Below, piece after piece: positions 26,991 to 35,614 of a stretch of 64,000 nucleotides of DNA. The translations under genes were made by a program, and so were the position numbers. This DNA comes from Paracidobacterium acidisoli (GTDB lineage: Bacteria > Acidobacteriota > Terriglobia > Terriglobales > Acidobacteriaceae): positions 179,867 to 243,866 of the forward strand of contig NZ_QVQT02000008.1 of NCBI RefSeq assembly GCF_003428625.2. The letters run 5' to 3'. The stretch's first letter is position 1, and every line of letters begins with the position of its first letter. The notes beneath the pieces were generated by a model, which was not told where the DNA came from, made no database searches, and worked only from the letters and a program-made list of their open reading frames with translations.

Positions 26991-27132
26991 GCTTTGTCGG
27001 TCAGCCGCGGCTATCTGTTGCATCTGTTGCAACACAGCCGTCTGCCGTGCTGACAAAGCCCTGATATAAAGCGAACTAAATTCGCATAAGGTTCAGGAAC
27101 CCATGTCAGCCCCGGCGCTGACATGGGTTTTT
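26991..27132 (+). ncRNA. Structured leader or small RNA with three contiguous hairpins
   Basis: Stem I: GCTTTG (26991-26996) pairs with CAAAGC (27054-27059) and TCAGC (27001-27005) with GCTGA (27049-27053) across a four-base bulge. Inside it CGGCT (27008-27012) pairs with AGCCG (27036-27040) and TGTTGC (27016-27021) with GCAACA (27029-27034). Stem II begins on the next base: CCTGA (27060-27064) pairs with TCAGG (27093-27097) and encloses GCGAA/TTCGC (27071-27085). The terminator stem begins at 27098. Domains that abut base-to-base are typical of structured RNAs. It lies upstream of a 38-residue ORF and a YeiH transporter, so a riboswitch/attenuator is plausible; a free-standing small RNA fits equally. 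I do not recognise a known class. Confidence 0.6.
27098..27132 (+). terminator. Strong intrinsic terminator/attenuator
   Basis: A 13-bp perfect stem (27098-27110 with 27117-27129) has a six-base loop and is followed by a T-run. It ends 19 bases before the start of the small ORF, so it can either end the leader RNA or control readthrough into the downstream genes. An alternative 4-bp hairpin, GGTT (27090-27093) with AACC (27098-27101), would compete with it. Confidence 0.85.
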
Positions 27133-27151
27133 AGCTTTTGGGGAGAAATAT

Positions 27152-27268
27152 ATGAGCAGCAGCGTGGTAACAGGACGGCGCGTCAATGTGGATGCCTGGG
27201 CAATCGGCATCGCGGTGTTGCTGGCGACACTGATCCGCTTCGGCTTTGTGAAGTCGATTCCCTGGTAA
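27152..27268 (+). CDS. Small membrane protein, 38 residues, upstream of yeiH
   Basis: The frame begins at ATG 27152 after a strong ribosome site (GGGGAG at 27139-27144) and ends with TAA at 27266-27268. The peptide begins MSSSVVTGRRVNVDAW and has one hydrophobic helix (AIGIAVLLATLIRFGFV), with positive residues on the N-terminal side, consistent with a single-pass inner-membrane peptide. It lies 75 bases before the transporter gene in the same direction and could be an accessory subunit or a regulatory leader peptide. The overlapping frame at 27103-27294 has no ribosome site, and its first codons lie in the terminator stem. Confidence 0.6.
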   Translation: MSSSVVTGRRVNVDAWAIGIAVLLATLIRFGFVKSIPW

Positions 27269-27302
27269 GAGAGTTTTGGTGGAAGTCTTTTTGACGAAGT
27301 TT

Positions 27303-27335
27303 CGGCACCGGTCCGGATCGCGGAAACAGGTGCCG
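27303..27335 (+). repeat. Inverted repeat just upstream of yeiH
   Basis: CGGCACC at 27303-27309 pairs with GGTGCCG at 27329-27335, ending nine bases before the ATG. It could mask the transporter's ribosome-binding region. Confidence 0.35.
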
Positions 27336-27343
27336 GTCGCACG

Positions 27344-28441
27344 ATGACAGCAGTCGGCACCTCCGTAGAACCGCCGCGAGCAGGTTCGCAGCAAAACACA
27401 GCGCGGCAGGCCCTGGGTCTGTTGCCCGGTATCGCCATGCTCTTCGGCATCGGCCTGCTGGGCAAGGTGCTGGAGCGCTGGTTCGCGCATCTTCGTCTGC
27501 AGTACCATCTCCCGCTGCCCAATATCGAGTACGTCCTCTGGGCCATCATTCTCGGCCTCCTCGTCGCCAATCTCACCCGCCTGCCCGCAGTCTTTCAGCG
27601 CGGCATCGCCACCTATGAGCTCTGGCTTAAGCTCGGCATTATTCTGCTGGGCGCGCGCTTCCTCTTCTCCGACCTCGCGCACCTCGGCGGCCTCAGCATG
27701 ATTCTTGTTGTCATCGAGCTGTCGCTTTCGCTTACGCTCATGACCTTCCTGGGCAAATGGTTCAACCTGCCGCCCAAGCTCACCTCGCTGCTGGCCATGG
27801 GATCGTCGGTCTGCGGCGTCTCGGCCATCATGGCCGCGCAGGGAGCCATCGACTCCGAAGAGCGCGAGACCTCCTGCGCCATCGCCGCCATTCTCGCCCT
27901 CGGCGCGCTGGCTCTCTTCACCTTTCCGTTTATCGGCCACGCTCTGCACATGACCGATCAGGCCTACGGCATGTGGGCCGGCCTCGCCGTCGATAACACC
28001 GCTGAATCCGTCGTTACCGGCGCGCTTTACTCCGACACCGCCGGCAACATCGCCGTGCTCTCCAAGACCGCGCGCAGCTCCTTCATCGGTTTTGTCGTTC
28101 TCGGATACGCCATCTACTGGGCCTCGCAGTCGCAGGCGCCCAAAGTGCAGAACAAGGTGGTCTTCCTGTGGCAGAAGTTTCCCAAGTTCATCCTCGCCTT
28201 TCTGCTGCTTTCGCTCCTGGCCACTCTGCACGCCTTCAGCAGGGCGCAGATCACCAGTCTCAGTAATCTTTCGCGCTGGGCCTTTCTGCCGGCATTTGCC
28301 GGTGTCGGCCTGCGCACCAACCTGCGCGACCTGCTCACTCAGGGCTGGCGTCCGCTGGTTGTCGGCGTTCTCGGCGAAATCGCCATCGCCGTCATCACGC
28401 TGGGGCTCATCCTCGGCGCCTACCGGGTGGTGCACCCGTGA
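27344..28441 (+). CDS. yeiH: YeiH/UPF0324-family putative anion (sulfate) exporter
   Basis: This 365-residue inner-membrane protein has about ten hydrophobic segments (LLPGIAMLFGIGLLGKVL, LGIILLGARFLF, LVVIELSLSLTLMTFLG) and the family hallmark GSSVCGVSAIMAAQGAI near residue 165. It also has the conserved AGLAVDNTAESVVTGALYSD segment and the C-terminal PAFAGVGLRTNLRDL. The family is annotated as a putative sulfate exporter, but transport has rarely been shown directly. The gene lies downstream of the structured leader and the 38-residue ORF, probably as one transcript. I chose ATG 27344; the N-terminal 30 residues are hydrophilic. Confidence 0.88.
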   Translation: MTAVGTSVEPPRAGSQQNTARQALGLLPGIAMLFGIGLLGKVLERWFAHLRLQYHLPLPNIEYVLWAIILGLLVANLTRLPAVFQRGIATYELWLKLGIILLGARFLFSDLAHLGGLSMILVVIELSLSLTLMTFLGKWFNLPPKLTSLLAMGSSVCGVSAIMAAQGAIDSEERETSCAIAAILALGALALFTFPFIGHALHMTDQAYGMWAGLAVDNTAESVVTGALYSDTAGNIAVLSKTARSSFIGFVVLGYAIYWASQSQAPKVQNKVVFLWQKFPKFILAFLLLSLLATLHAFSRAQITSLSNLSRWAFLPAFAGVGLRTNLRDLLTQGWRPLVVGVLGEIAIAVITLGLILGAYRVVHP

Positions 28442-28599
28442 TGCGCTCTCTTCGCGCCTGTTGTACCTGTTGTCGCCGCTCGTAGCGGTCGCCTCGCAGC
28501 GCTCCATTCCCGCTGCTTCTCATTTTTTCCTTCCATAAGCTCAAACATTGTTTACCGCACACCGCCCGTACGCGGCATGTGCACTCTTCAGGAGATCCG

Positions 28600-31500
28600 G
28601 TGAATACGCATCGAAACGTTGCATTTTCCTTTATCCGAAGCATGGCCGTAATACCCGCGCTGCTGGTGTCCTTCGTGGCCGCGCATGCTCAGATCGTCGG
28701 CGGCTCGATCAGCGGCACGGTGGTGGACACAGCCGGCGCGGCCATCTCCGGCGCCAGCGTCACCGTGCTCAATCTCGAAACCGGCAACACGCGCAATGTT
28801 GTTACCAGGGCCGATGGCAACTACGCCGCGCCCTCGGTTCCGGTCGGCAACTACTCCGTTCATGTCACGCGCGACGGCTTTGCCCCGCAGGAGCGCAGCG
28901 GCATTGCGCTCGTCATCGGCCAGAACCTGGTGGTGAACTTCACCCTCGGCGTCAGCGCCGTGCAGCAGCAGGTGCTGGTCAGCGCCACCACGCCCGCCGT
29001 CAACACCACCACGCAGCAGACCTCCGGCCTCATCGACGAGCGCCAGGTCAAGGAGCTGCCCCTCAACGGCCGCAGCTACGACGGTCTGATGACCCTCAAC
29101 CCGGCGACCGTCAATTACACCGCCGAGCGCTCCGGCGGCATCGGAACATCGAACTCCTCGGTCGGCAACATGTTCTCCGTCTCCGGCCATCGCCCGCAGG
29201 ACAATCTCTTCCTGCTCAACGGCATCGAGTACACCGGCGCCTCGCTCATCAATGTCACGCCCGGAGGCACCAGCGGCCAGCTCCTCGGCGTCGACGCCGT
29301 CCGCGAATTCAACGTAGTCTCCGACGCTTACGGAGCCAGCTACGGCAAGCGCGAAGGCGCGCAGGTCAGCATCGTCACCACCTCCGGCACCAATCAGCTT
29401 CACGGCGCCGCGTACGAGTTCCTCCGCAACAGCGCGCTCGACGCCCGCAACTACTTCGATGTCGACTCCATTCCCGAATTCCAGCGCAACCAGTTCGGCG
29501 GCTCGCTCGGCGGCCCGCTCCGCAAAGACAAGCTGCTGCTCTTCGGTAACTACGAAGGCTTCCGTCAGAACCTCGATCTCAGCGACGTAACCTTCGTGCC
29601 CGACAACACCTCCCGCGCCGCGGCCGTCGCCTCCGTGCAGCCACTGCTCGCGCTCTGGCCCGTCGCCAACGGTCCTGAGCTGCTCAGCGGCGGCCAGCCC
29701 AGCGGCATCGCCGAGGCCTACAGCCATCCCATGCAGCGCATCCGCGAAGACTTCGGCACCACGCGCTTCGACGACAACATCGGGCAAAAGGATCTGCTCT
29801 TCGCCGTCTATACCGTTGACGACAGCGCCGCCAATACGCCCAGCGCCAACCCGCTCAGCCTCGTGAACGAGAGCCTGCGCGAACAGGTCGCCAGCGTGCA
29901 GGAGCAGCATGTCTTCTCCGCCAGCCTGCTCAACACCGCGCGCCTCGGCTTCTCCCGCGCCAGCTACTTCTTCACCGGCTCGGTTCCGGTCGATATCGCC
30001 GGATGGGTCGACGGCCGCCCCATCGGCGCCATCGTCATCAGCGGCAGCACCGCCTCGAACGGCGCCTCGCAGATCACCCTCGCCGGCAGCAACGTCGGCA
30101 GCGACAACGCCACCGCGCGCAATCTCTTTACCTACGACGATCACATCTACTGGTCGCACGGCCGCCATCAGATCGAAGCCGGCGGCTGGCTGCAGCAGAT
30201 TCAGTCCAACGACAATCTCGCGCAGAACCAGTACGGCCAGGCATCCTTCAGCACGCTGGCAAAATTCCTCTCCGGCTCCGTCGCCACCTTCACCGTCGTG
30301 CCTTCGCCGACAGAATTAGGCTGGCGCTCCATCGAAGGCGCGGCCTTCATCGAGGACACCTTCAAGGTCACGCCCCGCTTCGAGCTGCGCGCCGGCCTGC
30401 GCGCCGAATCGACCAACGGATGGAATGAAGCGCACAACCGCGCTTCGAACTACCTGCTCGTCGACGGCATTCTCGCCGGCAGCCCGCGCATCGGCAGCTC
30501 CGCGCTCACCGACAACCGCGCGAAGTTTCTTCCCGAGCCTCGCCTTGGCTTCGCCTGGGATCTCCTGGGCAACGGCAAAACCGCGATACGCGGCGGCTTC
30601 GGCGTCTATCACGGCCTGCTCGACACGCTCGATTACCGCCTCGATCAGTCCGCGCCGTACAACACCACGCTCAGCATCAAAAACACCTCCGTCTGCGCGC
30701 TGCACATCACGCCCGGAGAAGCCCTGCCCTCCGGCGGCCTCATCTCGCCCAGCAACGTGCAGACCGATATCCAGACGCCGACCATCCTCTCCTGGGACCT
30801 CCGCGTCGAGCAGGCGCTCAATCCGTCCACCGCGCTCACCGTCGGTTACGTCGGCTGGCACAGCTACCATCAGATCCTCTCCGAGGACGAGAACGAGCCC
30901 GTCCCCGTCTACGTCGGCGGCCAGCCCTACTATCCCTCCAGCGCGAACGCCAACCCAGGCCTCGCCAACTCCACCTCCTGGGTCTCGCACGGCGTCGGGC
31001 TCTACAACGCGCTCGAAGTCGATGTGCGCCACAGCCTCGCTCACGGCCTGCAGTTCCGCGGCAACTACACCTGGTCGAAGAACCTCGACGACGGCTCCGC
31101 ATGGAACACCAGCGTCAGCGGCAACACTCCGGCCTACGTCGAGTTTCCCCTCGATCCCCTCCGCGACTGGGGCCCGTCGGCGGCCGACGTGCGTCACAGC
31201 GCCTCCGTCAATGCCACCTGGGAGCTGCCCGTCGGCGGCCAGCACCGCTTTCTCAACAGCGGTCCCGCGCCCGTGCGCCTCGCCGTCAGCGGATGGTCGG
31301 CCAGCGGCATTCTTACCGTGCAGTCCGGCTTTCCCTTCAGCCCGCAGCTCGGCTACAACCCGGTCGGCAATGGCGATACCCGCAATCCGGTCCGTCCCTC
31401 ATGGAATCCGGCCTTCCGCGGCAGCCTCTATCCGCACACCGTCGCGCAGTTCTTCAACCCCGAGGCCTTCGTGCTGCCGGATAAAACCCAGATCGGAGCG

Positions 31501-31782
31501 AATACCGATTACACCTACGGCAATGTCGGTCGCGATTCGCTCACCGGCCCCGGCCTCGGCACCTTCGATCTCTCTCTGCGCAAGAACACCGAGCTGACCG
31601 AGCGTCTGCGCCTGCAGTTCCGCGCCGAGTTCTTTAACGTCCTCAATCACAGCAACTTCCTCACGCCGAATGAAGTCGTCTACACTTCGGCGACCTCCGG
31701 CATCTCGCCGACCGCGGGCGTCATCACCGCCACCTCGACCACCTCGCGGCAGATTCAGTTCGGAGCGAAGCTGCTCTTCTGA
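28600..31782 (+). CDS. TonB-dependent receptor with carboxypeptidase-regulatory-like domain
   Basis: The start is GTG 28600, preceded by AGGAG five bases away; a longer ATG frame would add seven residues and overlap that site. The signal peptide is residues 1-31 (MAVIPALLVSFVAAHAQ). CarboxypepD_reg follows (ISGTVVDTAGAAISGASVTV), then plug motifs (KELPLNGRSYDGLMTLNP; REFNVVSDAYGASYGKREGAQVSIVTTSG) and a barrel of about 850 residues ending FGAKLLF. The plug reads LPLNGRSY, a hallmark of the Oar-like receptors. It has its own terminator at 31802-31842. Its codons are even richer in C-ending triplets than the receptors at 4619 and 11318. The substrate is unknown. Confidence 0.9.
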   Translation: MNTHRNVAFSFIRSMAVIPALLVSFVAAHAQIVGGSISGTVVDTAGAAISGASVTVLNLETGNTRNVVTRADGNYAAPSVPVGNYSVHVTRDGFAPQERSGIALVIGQNLVVNFTLGVSAVQQQVLVSATTPAVNTTTQQTSGLIDERQVKELPLNGRSYDGLMTLNPATVNYTAERSGGIGTSNSSVGNMFSVSGHRPQDNLFLLNGIEYTGASLINVTPGGTSGQLLGVDAVREFNVVSDAYGASYGKREGAQVSIVTTSGTNQLHGAAYEFLRNSALDARNYFDVDSIPEFQRNQFGGSLGGPLRKDKLLLFGNYEGFRQNLDLSDVTFVPDNTSRAAAVASVQPLLALWPVANGPELLSGGQPSGIAEAYSHPMQRIREDFGTTRFDDNIGQKDLLFAVYTVDDSAANTPSANPLSLVNESLREQVASVQEQHVFSASLLNTARLGFSRASYFFTGSVPVDIAGWVDGRPIGAIVISGSTASNGASQITLAGSNVGSDNATARNLFTYDDHIYWSHGRHQIEAGGWLQQIQSNDNLAQNQYGQASFSTLAKFLSGSVATFTVVPSPTELGWRSIEGAAFIEDTFKVTPRFELRAGLRAESTNGWNEAHNRASNYLLVDGILAGSPRIGSSALTDNRAKFLPEPRLGFAWDLLGNGKTAIRGGFGVYHGLLDTLDYRLDQSAPYNTTLSIKNTSVCALHITPGEALPSGGLISPSNVQTDIQTPTILSWDLRVEQALNPSTALTVGYVGWHSYHQILSEDENEPVPVYVGGQPYYPSSANANPGLANSTSWVSHGVGLYNALEVDVRHSLAHGLQFRGNYTWSKNLDDGSAWNTSVSGNTPAYVEFPLDPLRDWGPSAADVRHSASVNATWELPVGGQHRFLNSGPAPVRLAVSGWSASGILTVQSGFPFSPQLGYNPVGNGDTRNPVRPSWNPAFRGSLYPHTVAQFFNPEAFVLPDKTQIGANTDYTYGNVGRDSLTGPGLGTFDLSLRKNTELTERLRLQFRAEFFNVLNHSNFLTPNEVVYTSATSGISPTAGVITATSTTSRQIQFGAKLLF

Positions 31783-31801
31783 AGACCGGCGCAGAAACAG
31801 C

Positions 31802-31842
31802 AAAACCGCAGACGGCCATCGATCTCCGTCTGCGGTTTTTTT
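31802..31842. terminator. Bidirectional intrinsic terminator
   Basis: A 14-bp perfect stem (31802-31815 with 31826-31839) is flanked by A-run and T-run. It can end both the plus-strand TonB receptor and the minus-strand hydroxyproline operon. Confidence 0.92.
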
Positions 31843-31875
31843 GTGAATCAGTCGTGATTCGCTGTTGAAAGCCCG

Positions 31876-33477
31876 TTATCCGGCCACGGGCACAGCCACG
31901 GCGCTCCGTGTCAGATCGCCGTCGATCATGCGCAGAATGCCGAGCGGGTTCTCATTCTGCAGCTCCGCCGGCAGCGAAGCCTGCGGAAATCCCTGCCAGC
32001 ACACCGGCCGCGCAAAGCGCAGAATCGCCTGGCTGCCGACCGAGGTAAACCGGCTGTCCGACGTTGCCGGATACGGCCCGCCATGCACCATCGCATGCGA
32101 GACCTCAACGCCGGTCGGAAATCCGTTGAAGAGAATGCGCCCCACTTTGCGTTCCAGAATCGCAATCAGATCCTGATACGCGGCCAGGTCCTCCGGAGTG
32201 CCCAGCAGCGTCGCCGTCAGATGTCCCTGCAGCTGCGCAGCCGCGCGCAGCATCGCCTCACGCTCGCCGTAATGCACGATCAGCGTATCCGGGCCGAAGA
32301 TCTCATCGCTGAGCGACGGATCGGCAAGGAACGTGTCGATCTCCGTCTCCAGCAGAGCCGCCGTCGCCTGGCAGGAGTTTGCCGCCTCCGTGCCTGTGCT
32401 CGTCTGCAGCCGCGCATCGGCCAGCCGCTTTTCGAGCGCGCGCCGGTAGCTGGCCGCAATGCCCGGCGTCAGCAGCGTGAATGCCTGGCTTCCTGCCGTC
32501 AGCTTGCGCAGCTCGGCAAGAAACGCATCCTGCCCCTCCTGCTTCGGCAGAAAGACCATGCCCGGCTTGGTGCAGAACTGTCCTGCGCCCAGCGTGAACG
32601 ACCCGTGCAGCCCGGTCGCGATCTGCGCGCCCCGCTCCCGCAGCGCTCCCGGCAGAATGAACACCGGGTTGGTGCTGCTCATCTCCGTAAAGCAGGGAAT
32701 CGGCTCGTGGCGCTGCGCCGCCAGGTCCATCAGCGCGCGTCCCGCCGTGTGTGAGCCGGTAAATCCCGCGGCCTTTACCTCCGGATGCTGCACCAGCGCT
32801 TTGCCGACCTCGATGCCCGCGTCGAGGAGCAGCGAAAACACGCCGCCCGGCAGACCGCACGCCCGCGCCGCTTCGGCAATCACCTGCGCCGCCAGCTCGC
32901 TTGTTCCCGGATGCGCCGGATGCGCCTTCACGATCACCGGATTGCCGCCCGCCAGCGCCGAGGCCGTGTCTCCGCCCGCGACCGAAAAGGCCAGCGGAAA
33001 ATTGCTCGCGCCAAAGACCGCGACCGGACCCAGCGGCCGCAGCATCGAGCGCAGATCGGGGCGGGGCAGCGGCTTGCGCTCCGGCAGCGCCGTATCGATG
33101 CGCGCATTCACCCACGATCCCTCTTCGATCAGCCCCGCAAACAACCGGAGCTGATTGCTGGTGCGGGCCACTTCGCCCTGCAGCCGTGGCTGCGGCAGCG
33201 CCGTCTCCAGTTGTGCCCGTGCCACCAGCTCCGCCGACGCGGCATCCAGCCCATCGGCGATGGTGCGCAGAAACTTCGCCCGCTCGCCTCCGGAAAGACG
33301 GCCGTATGTGGCAAGCGCAGCCTGTGCCGCCTCCGCCGCCGCATCCACGTCCTTCGCCGTTGCCGGAAAGAAGTCAGGCTCGATCGTCTGGCCGGTGGCT
33401 GGATTGACAGCGCGAAATGCGGTTCCCGCGCCGTTGGCGCGCGTGCCCGCAATCAGGGAATGCCCGGAAAGTTCCAT
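31876..33477 (-). CDS. 2-oxoglutarate semialdehyde (2,5-dioxovalerate) dehydrogenase
   Basis: This 533-residue NAD(P)-dependent aldehyde dehydrogenase has catalytic Cys302 (GQFCTKPG) and general-base Glu265 (FTEMSSTNP). It carries the N-terminal ELSGHSLIAG motif that marks the ketoglutarate-semialdehyde branch rather than succinate-semialdehyde enzymes. It would oxidise 2-oxoglutarate semialdehyde to 2-oxoglutarate, the last step of hydroxyproline (or pentose/uronate) breakdown. Here the upstream genes for the other three hydroxyproline steps fix the pathway. It is the last gene of a four-gene minus-strand operon, 43 bases after the deaminase gene, and ends at a shared terminator. Confidence 0.92.
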   Translation of the reverse strand: MELSGHSLIAGTRANGAGTAFRAVNPATGQTIEPDFFPATAKDVDAAAEAAQAALATYGRLSGGERAKFLRTIADGLDAASAELVARAQLETALPQPRLQGEVARTSNQLRLFAGLIEEGSWVNARIDTALPERKPLPRPDLRSMLRPLGPVAVFGASNFPLAFSVAGGDTASALAGGNPVIVKAHPAHPGTSELAAQVIAEAARACGLPGGVFSLLLDAGIEVGKALVQHPEVKAAGFTGSHTAGRALMDLAAQRHEPIPCFTEMSSTNPVFILPGALRERGAQIATGLHGSFTLGAGQFCTKPGMVFLPKQEGQDAFLAELRKLTAGSQAFTLLTPGIAASYRRALEKRLADARLQTSTGTEAANSCQATAALLETEIDTFLADPSLSDEIFGPDTLIVHYGEREAMLRAAAQLQGHLTATLLGTPEDLAAYQDLIAILERKVGRILFNGFPTGVEVSHAMVHGGPYPATSDSRFTSVGSQAILRFARPVCWQGFPQASLPAELQNENPLGILRMIDGDLTRSAVAVPVAG

Positions 33478-33519
33478 GCGTCTCCTCGTTTTGCTTCTCT
33501 TCCAGTCTCGCGGAAAGGA

Positions 33520-34437
33520 CTACGCCGTGGCAAACGCCAGGCTGCGCACCGCGGGCTGCGTCTTCAGCGCCTGCGCCACAGCCTCGCGCACCGCCGCCAG
33601 CTCCGCTCCCGTCACTTCGAGCCGCGGCAGGCGCACCCGCGCATTGCCGATGCCAGCTTCCTGCTGCACCTGCTTGATCATCTGAATGAACTTCGGCACC
33701 GTGTCCATGCGCAGCAGCGGCAAAAACCAGCGGTACAGCTCGAAGGCCTCCCGATCGCGCCCCGCGGCGGCATGCTCGAACAGCGCGACCGATTCCCTGG
33801 GAAAGGCATTCACCAGCCCGGCCACCCATCCCCGCGCCCCCGCCGCGATGCCCTCGACGATCGCATCGTCCACACCCACAAAGAGCTGCAGGCGGTTATC
33901 CAGCAGCGCGCGAATCGCCGTCACCCGCCGCACGTCGGTGCTCGATTCCTTCACCGCGGCAAAGTTGCCGTACTCCGCCGCCAGCTCCGCAATCTGCTCG
34001 GGAAGAAAATCCGTCCCGTAAGCCACGGGATTGTTGTAGAGCATGCAGGAGAGCGGCGTCGCCGCGAACACCGCCGTCACATGCGCCTTCATCTCCCGCC
34101 AGTCGCCCTTGTAAACATACGGAGGCAGCACCATCAGACCCTCGCAGCCCGCGTCTGCTGCGGTCTTCGCCAGCTCCACCGCCTCATCGGTCGAAAGCGC
34201 GGAGATGGCGGCCACTACCGGAGCGCGTCCCGCGGTGGCCGCAGCCATGTTCTTCAGAATCGCCGTCTTCTCCTCGAAGCGCAGCGTCGCCGCCTCGCCG
34301 AGCGAGCCGAGCGAGATGATGCCCGTGCATCCGTTTTCCAGCATCCACTGCGCGTGCCGGGTCATAAAGGCATGATCGACCTTCAGCCGCTCATCGAAAC
34401 AGGTCGTCATCGCGGGCATAACGCCGTGCCACTTCAT
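33520..34437 (-). CDS. 1-pyrroline-4-hydroxy-2-carboxylate deaminase (DHDPS family)
   Basis: This 305-residue TIM-barrel protein of the dihydrodipicolinate synthase/N-acetylneuraminate lyase family has Schiff-base Lys163 (AVKESS) and Tyr134 (LYNNPVAYGTD). With its neighbours it fits the deaminase that converts pyrroline-4-hydroxy-2-carboxylate to 2-oxoglutarate semialdehyde and ammonia. Taken alone it could be called dapA-like, but the synthase-type GTTGE motif reads GSLGEAAT. I chose ATG 34437 with GGAGGAAG upstream, 25 bases after the flavoenzyme gene. A 24-residue N-terminal extension in the same frame is unlikely. Confidence 0.9.
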   Translation of the reverse strand: MKWHGVMPAMTTCFDERLKVDHAFMTRHAQWMLENGCTGIISLGSLGEAATLRFEEKTAILKNMAAATAGRAPVVAAISALSTDEAVELAKTAADAGCEGLMVLPPYVYKGDWREMKAHVTAVFAATPLSCMLYNNPVAYGTDFLPEQIAELAAEYGNFAAVKESSTDVRRVTAIRALLDNRLQLFVGVDDAIVEGIAAGARGWVAGLVNAFPRESVALFEHAAAGRDREAFELYRWFLPLLRMDTVPKFIQMIKQVQQEAGIGNARVRLPRLEVTGAELAAVREAVAQALKTQPAVRSLAFATA

Positions 34438-34462
34438 CGTCTCTTCCTCCGCTTCTGCATTC

Positions 34463-35614
34463 TCATGCTCTTCCGCCGTGCCCCGCAAACCGCGAGGGCA
34501 GATACGCATCGCTGTCGATGGGCGAGCGCTCGCCCAGCAGCCGGTCCACCAGCAGCCGCGCCGTCGCTAACGACGTCGTGATCCCCAGCCCCTCATGCCC
34601 ATTGGCCACAAACAGCGTCGCATCCTCGCCCCACGGGCCAATCAGCGGAAGCTTATCCGCCGTCGCGGCGCGAAAGCCCGTCCACATCCGCACCACGCGC
34701 AGCTCGCGAACGCCGGGAAGAAATGCCTCCGCCCGCTCCAGCATCTCCGTTACGATGCGCTCCTCCACTTCGTCTCCGGCCGCATCGTACTGCCGCGACG
34801 AGCCGATCAGAATCTGCCCCGGCGGACGCGGCTGCACATTGAAGGCGACCGAATCGCCCTCCAGCGCATGCGCGCTCTTCAGATATCCCAGCTCCACCAG
34901 CTGATGCCGCATAAACCCCGGCGCGCACTCGGCCAGGATCAGATGTCCTTTGCGCCGCCGTATGGGAAGCGCAGGCGTCAGCTCCAGCCCATCCGTTCCC
35001 CCGGCCAGCACAATCCATCGCGCCCGCAGCGCCGTTCCGTCCCGCAGCAGCACGCGTCCCTCGCGCGCCTCCGTCACCGTCTGCGGCAGATACAGCTTCG
35101 CGCCCAGCCGCGCAGCCTCCGCCACCAGCCACTCCGTCGCGCTCGCGGCCTGTACCACCGCATCGAGCGGAGCCATCAGCCCTCCGGCCAGCGGACGCGC
35201 AAGGTGCGGCTCCGCCCCGGCCAGCGCATCGCCATCCAGAACCTCCGCCGGAATGCCTGCAGCATCGAAGGTCCGCTTCTTTCGCCGGACCTCTTCCATC
35301 TCCTGCTCATCGCGCGCCAGCCAGATCGTGCCGCACTCCCGGTACTGCGCGCTCTCCGGAAGCCGCGGAGCCAGCTCGCTCCACAGCCTCTGCGACCAGC
35401 GCGTCAGCGCAAGCTGCATCGGGGAGTCGTCGAGCGCCACAATATGTCCCATCGCCGCGCCGGTTGCGCCGCCTGCAATCGCCCGGCTCTCCACCACCGC
35501 CACGCGCAGCCCGCGCTGCGCGCATTCGAGAGCGCAGGCCGCGCCCACAATGCCTGCGCCGGCGATCACGGCGTCAAAAACTGTCTCTGCCGAAAGAGCT
35601 CTCATACGCAGCAT
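34463..35614 (-). CDS. FAD-dependent D-hydroxyproline dehydrogenase (DadA/DAO family)
   Basis: This 383-residue flavoprotein has a Rossmann motif (AVIAGAGIVGAACALE) and a D-amino-acid-oxidase-type C-terminus (WGEDATLFVANGHEGLGITTSLATARLLVDRLL). It should oxidise cis-4-hydroxy-D-proline to 1-pyrroline-4-hydroxy-2-carboxylate, passing electrons to the respiratory chain or to oxygen. ATG 35614 overlaps the TGA of the epimerase gene by one base (TGATG), so the two are coupled. A second ATG three codons in, at 35605, is possible. It lacks the separate ferredoxin-like and NADH-oxidase-like subunits of the multi-subunit hydroxyproline dehydrogenases, so a single-subunit form is implied. Confidence 0.88.
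   Translation of the reverse strand: MLRMRALSAETVFDAVIAGAGIVGAACALECAQRGLRVAVVESRAIAGGATGAAMGHIVALDDSPMQLALTRWSQRLWSELAPRLPESAQYRECGTIWLARDEQEMEEVRRKKRTFDAAGIPAEVLDGDALAGAEPHLARPLAGGLMAPLDAVVQAASATEWLVAEAARLGAKLYLPQTVTEAREGRVLLRDGTALRARWIVLAGGTDGLELTPALPIRRRKGHLILAECAPGFMRHQLVELGYLKSAHALEGDSVAFNVQPRPPGQILIGSSRQYDAAGDEVEERIVTEMLERAEAFLPGVRELRVVRMWTGFRAATADKLPLIGPWGEDATLFVANGHEGLGITTSLATARLLVDRLLGERSPIDSDAYLPSRFAGHGGRA

Noticed and set aside
26991..27132. SRP RNA, 6S RNA, SAM or TPP riboswitch
   Set aside because: I compared remembered core motifs (SRP GGAAGG apical loop, TPP CUGAGA, SAM-I core) and none is present. A covariance-model scan would be decisive.
27103..27294. 63-residue frame upstream of yeiH
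   Set aside because: Its start lies inside the terminator stem and has no ribosome site. The overlapping 38-residue frame at 27152 has both a strong ribosome site and a membrane helix.
28588..30168. 526-residue open frame on the minus strand
   Set aside because: It is antisense to the TonB receptor at 28600. Composition is Ala/Gly/Val/Glu/Asp-rich, as expected for a shadow frame.
33520..34437. dapA (lysine biosynthesis)
   Set aside because: It is set inside the epimerase-dehydrogenase-semialdehyde dehydrogenase operon, and the sequence around GSLGEA departs from the usual DapA GTTGE motif.
32785..34581. 598-residue open frame on the plus strand
   Set aside because: It crosses the aldehyde dehydrogenase and deaminase genes on the other strand and is rich in Arg/His/Gln, a typical shadow.
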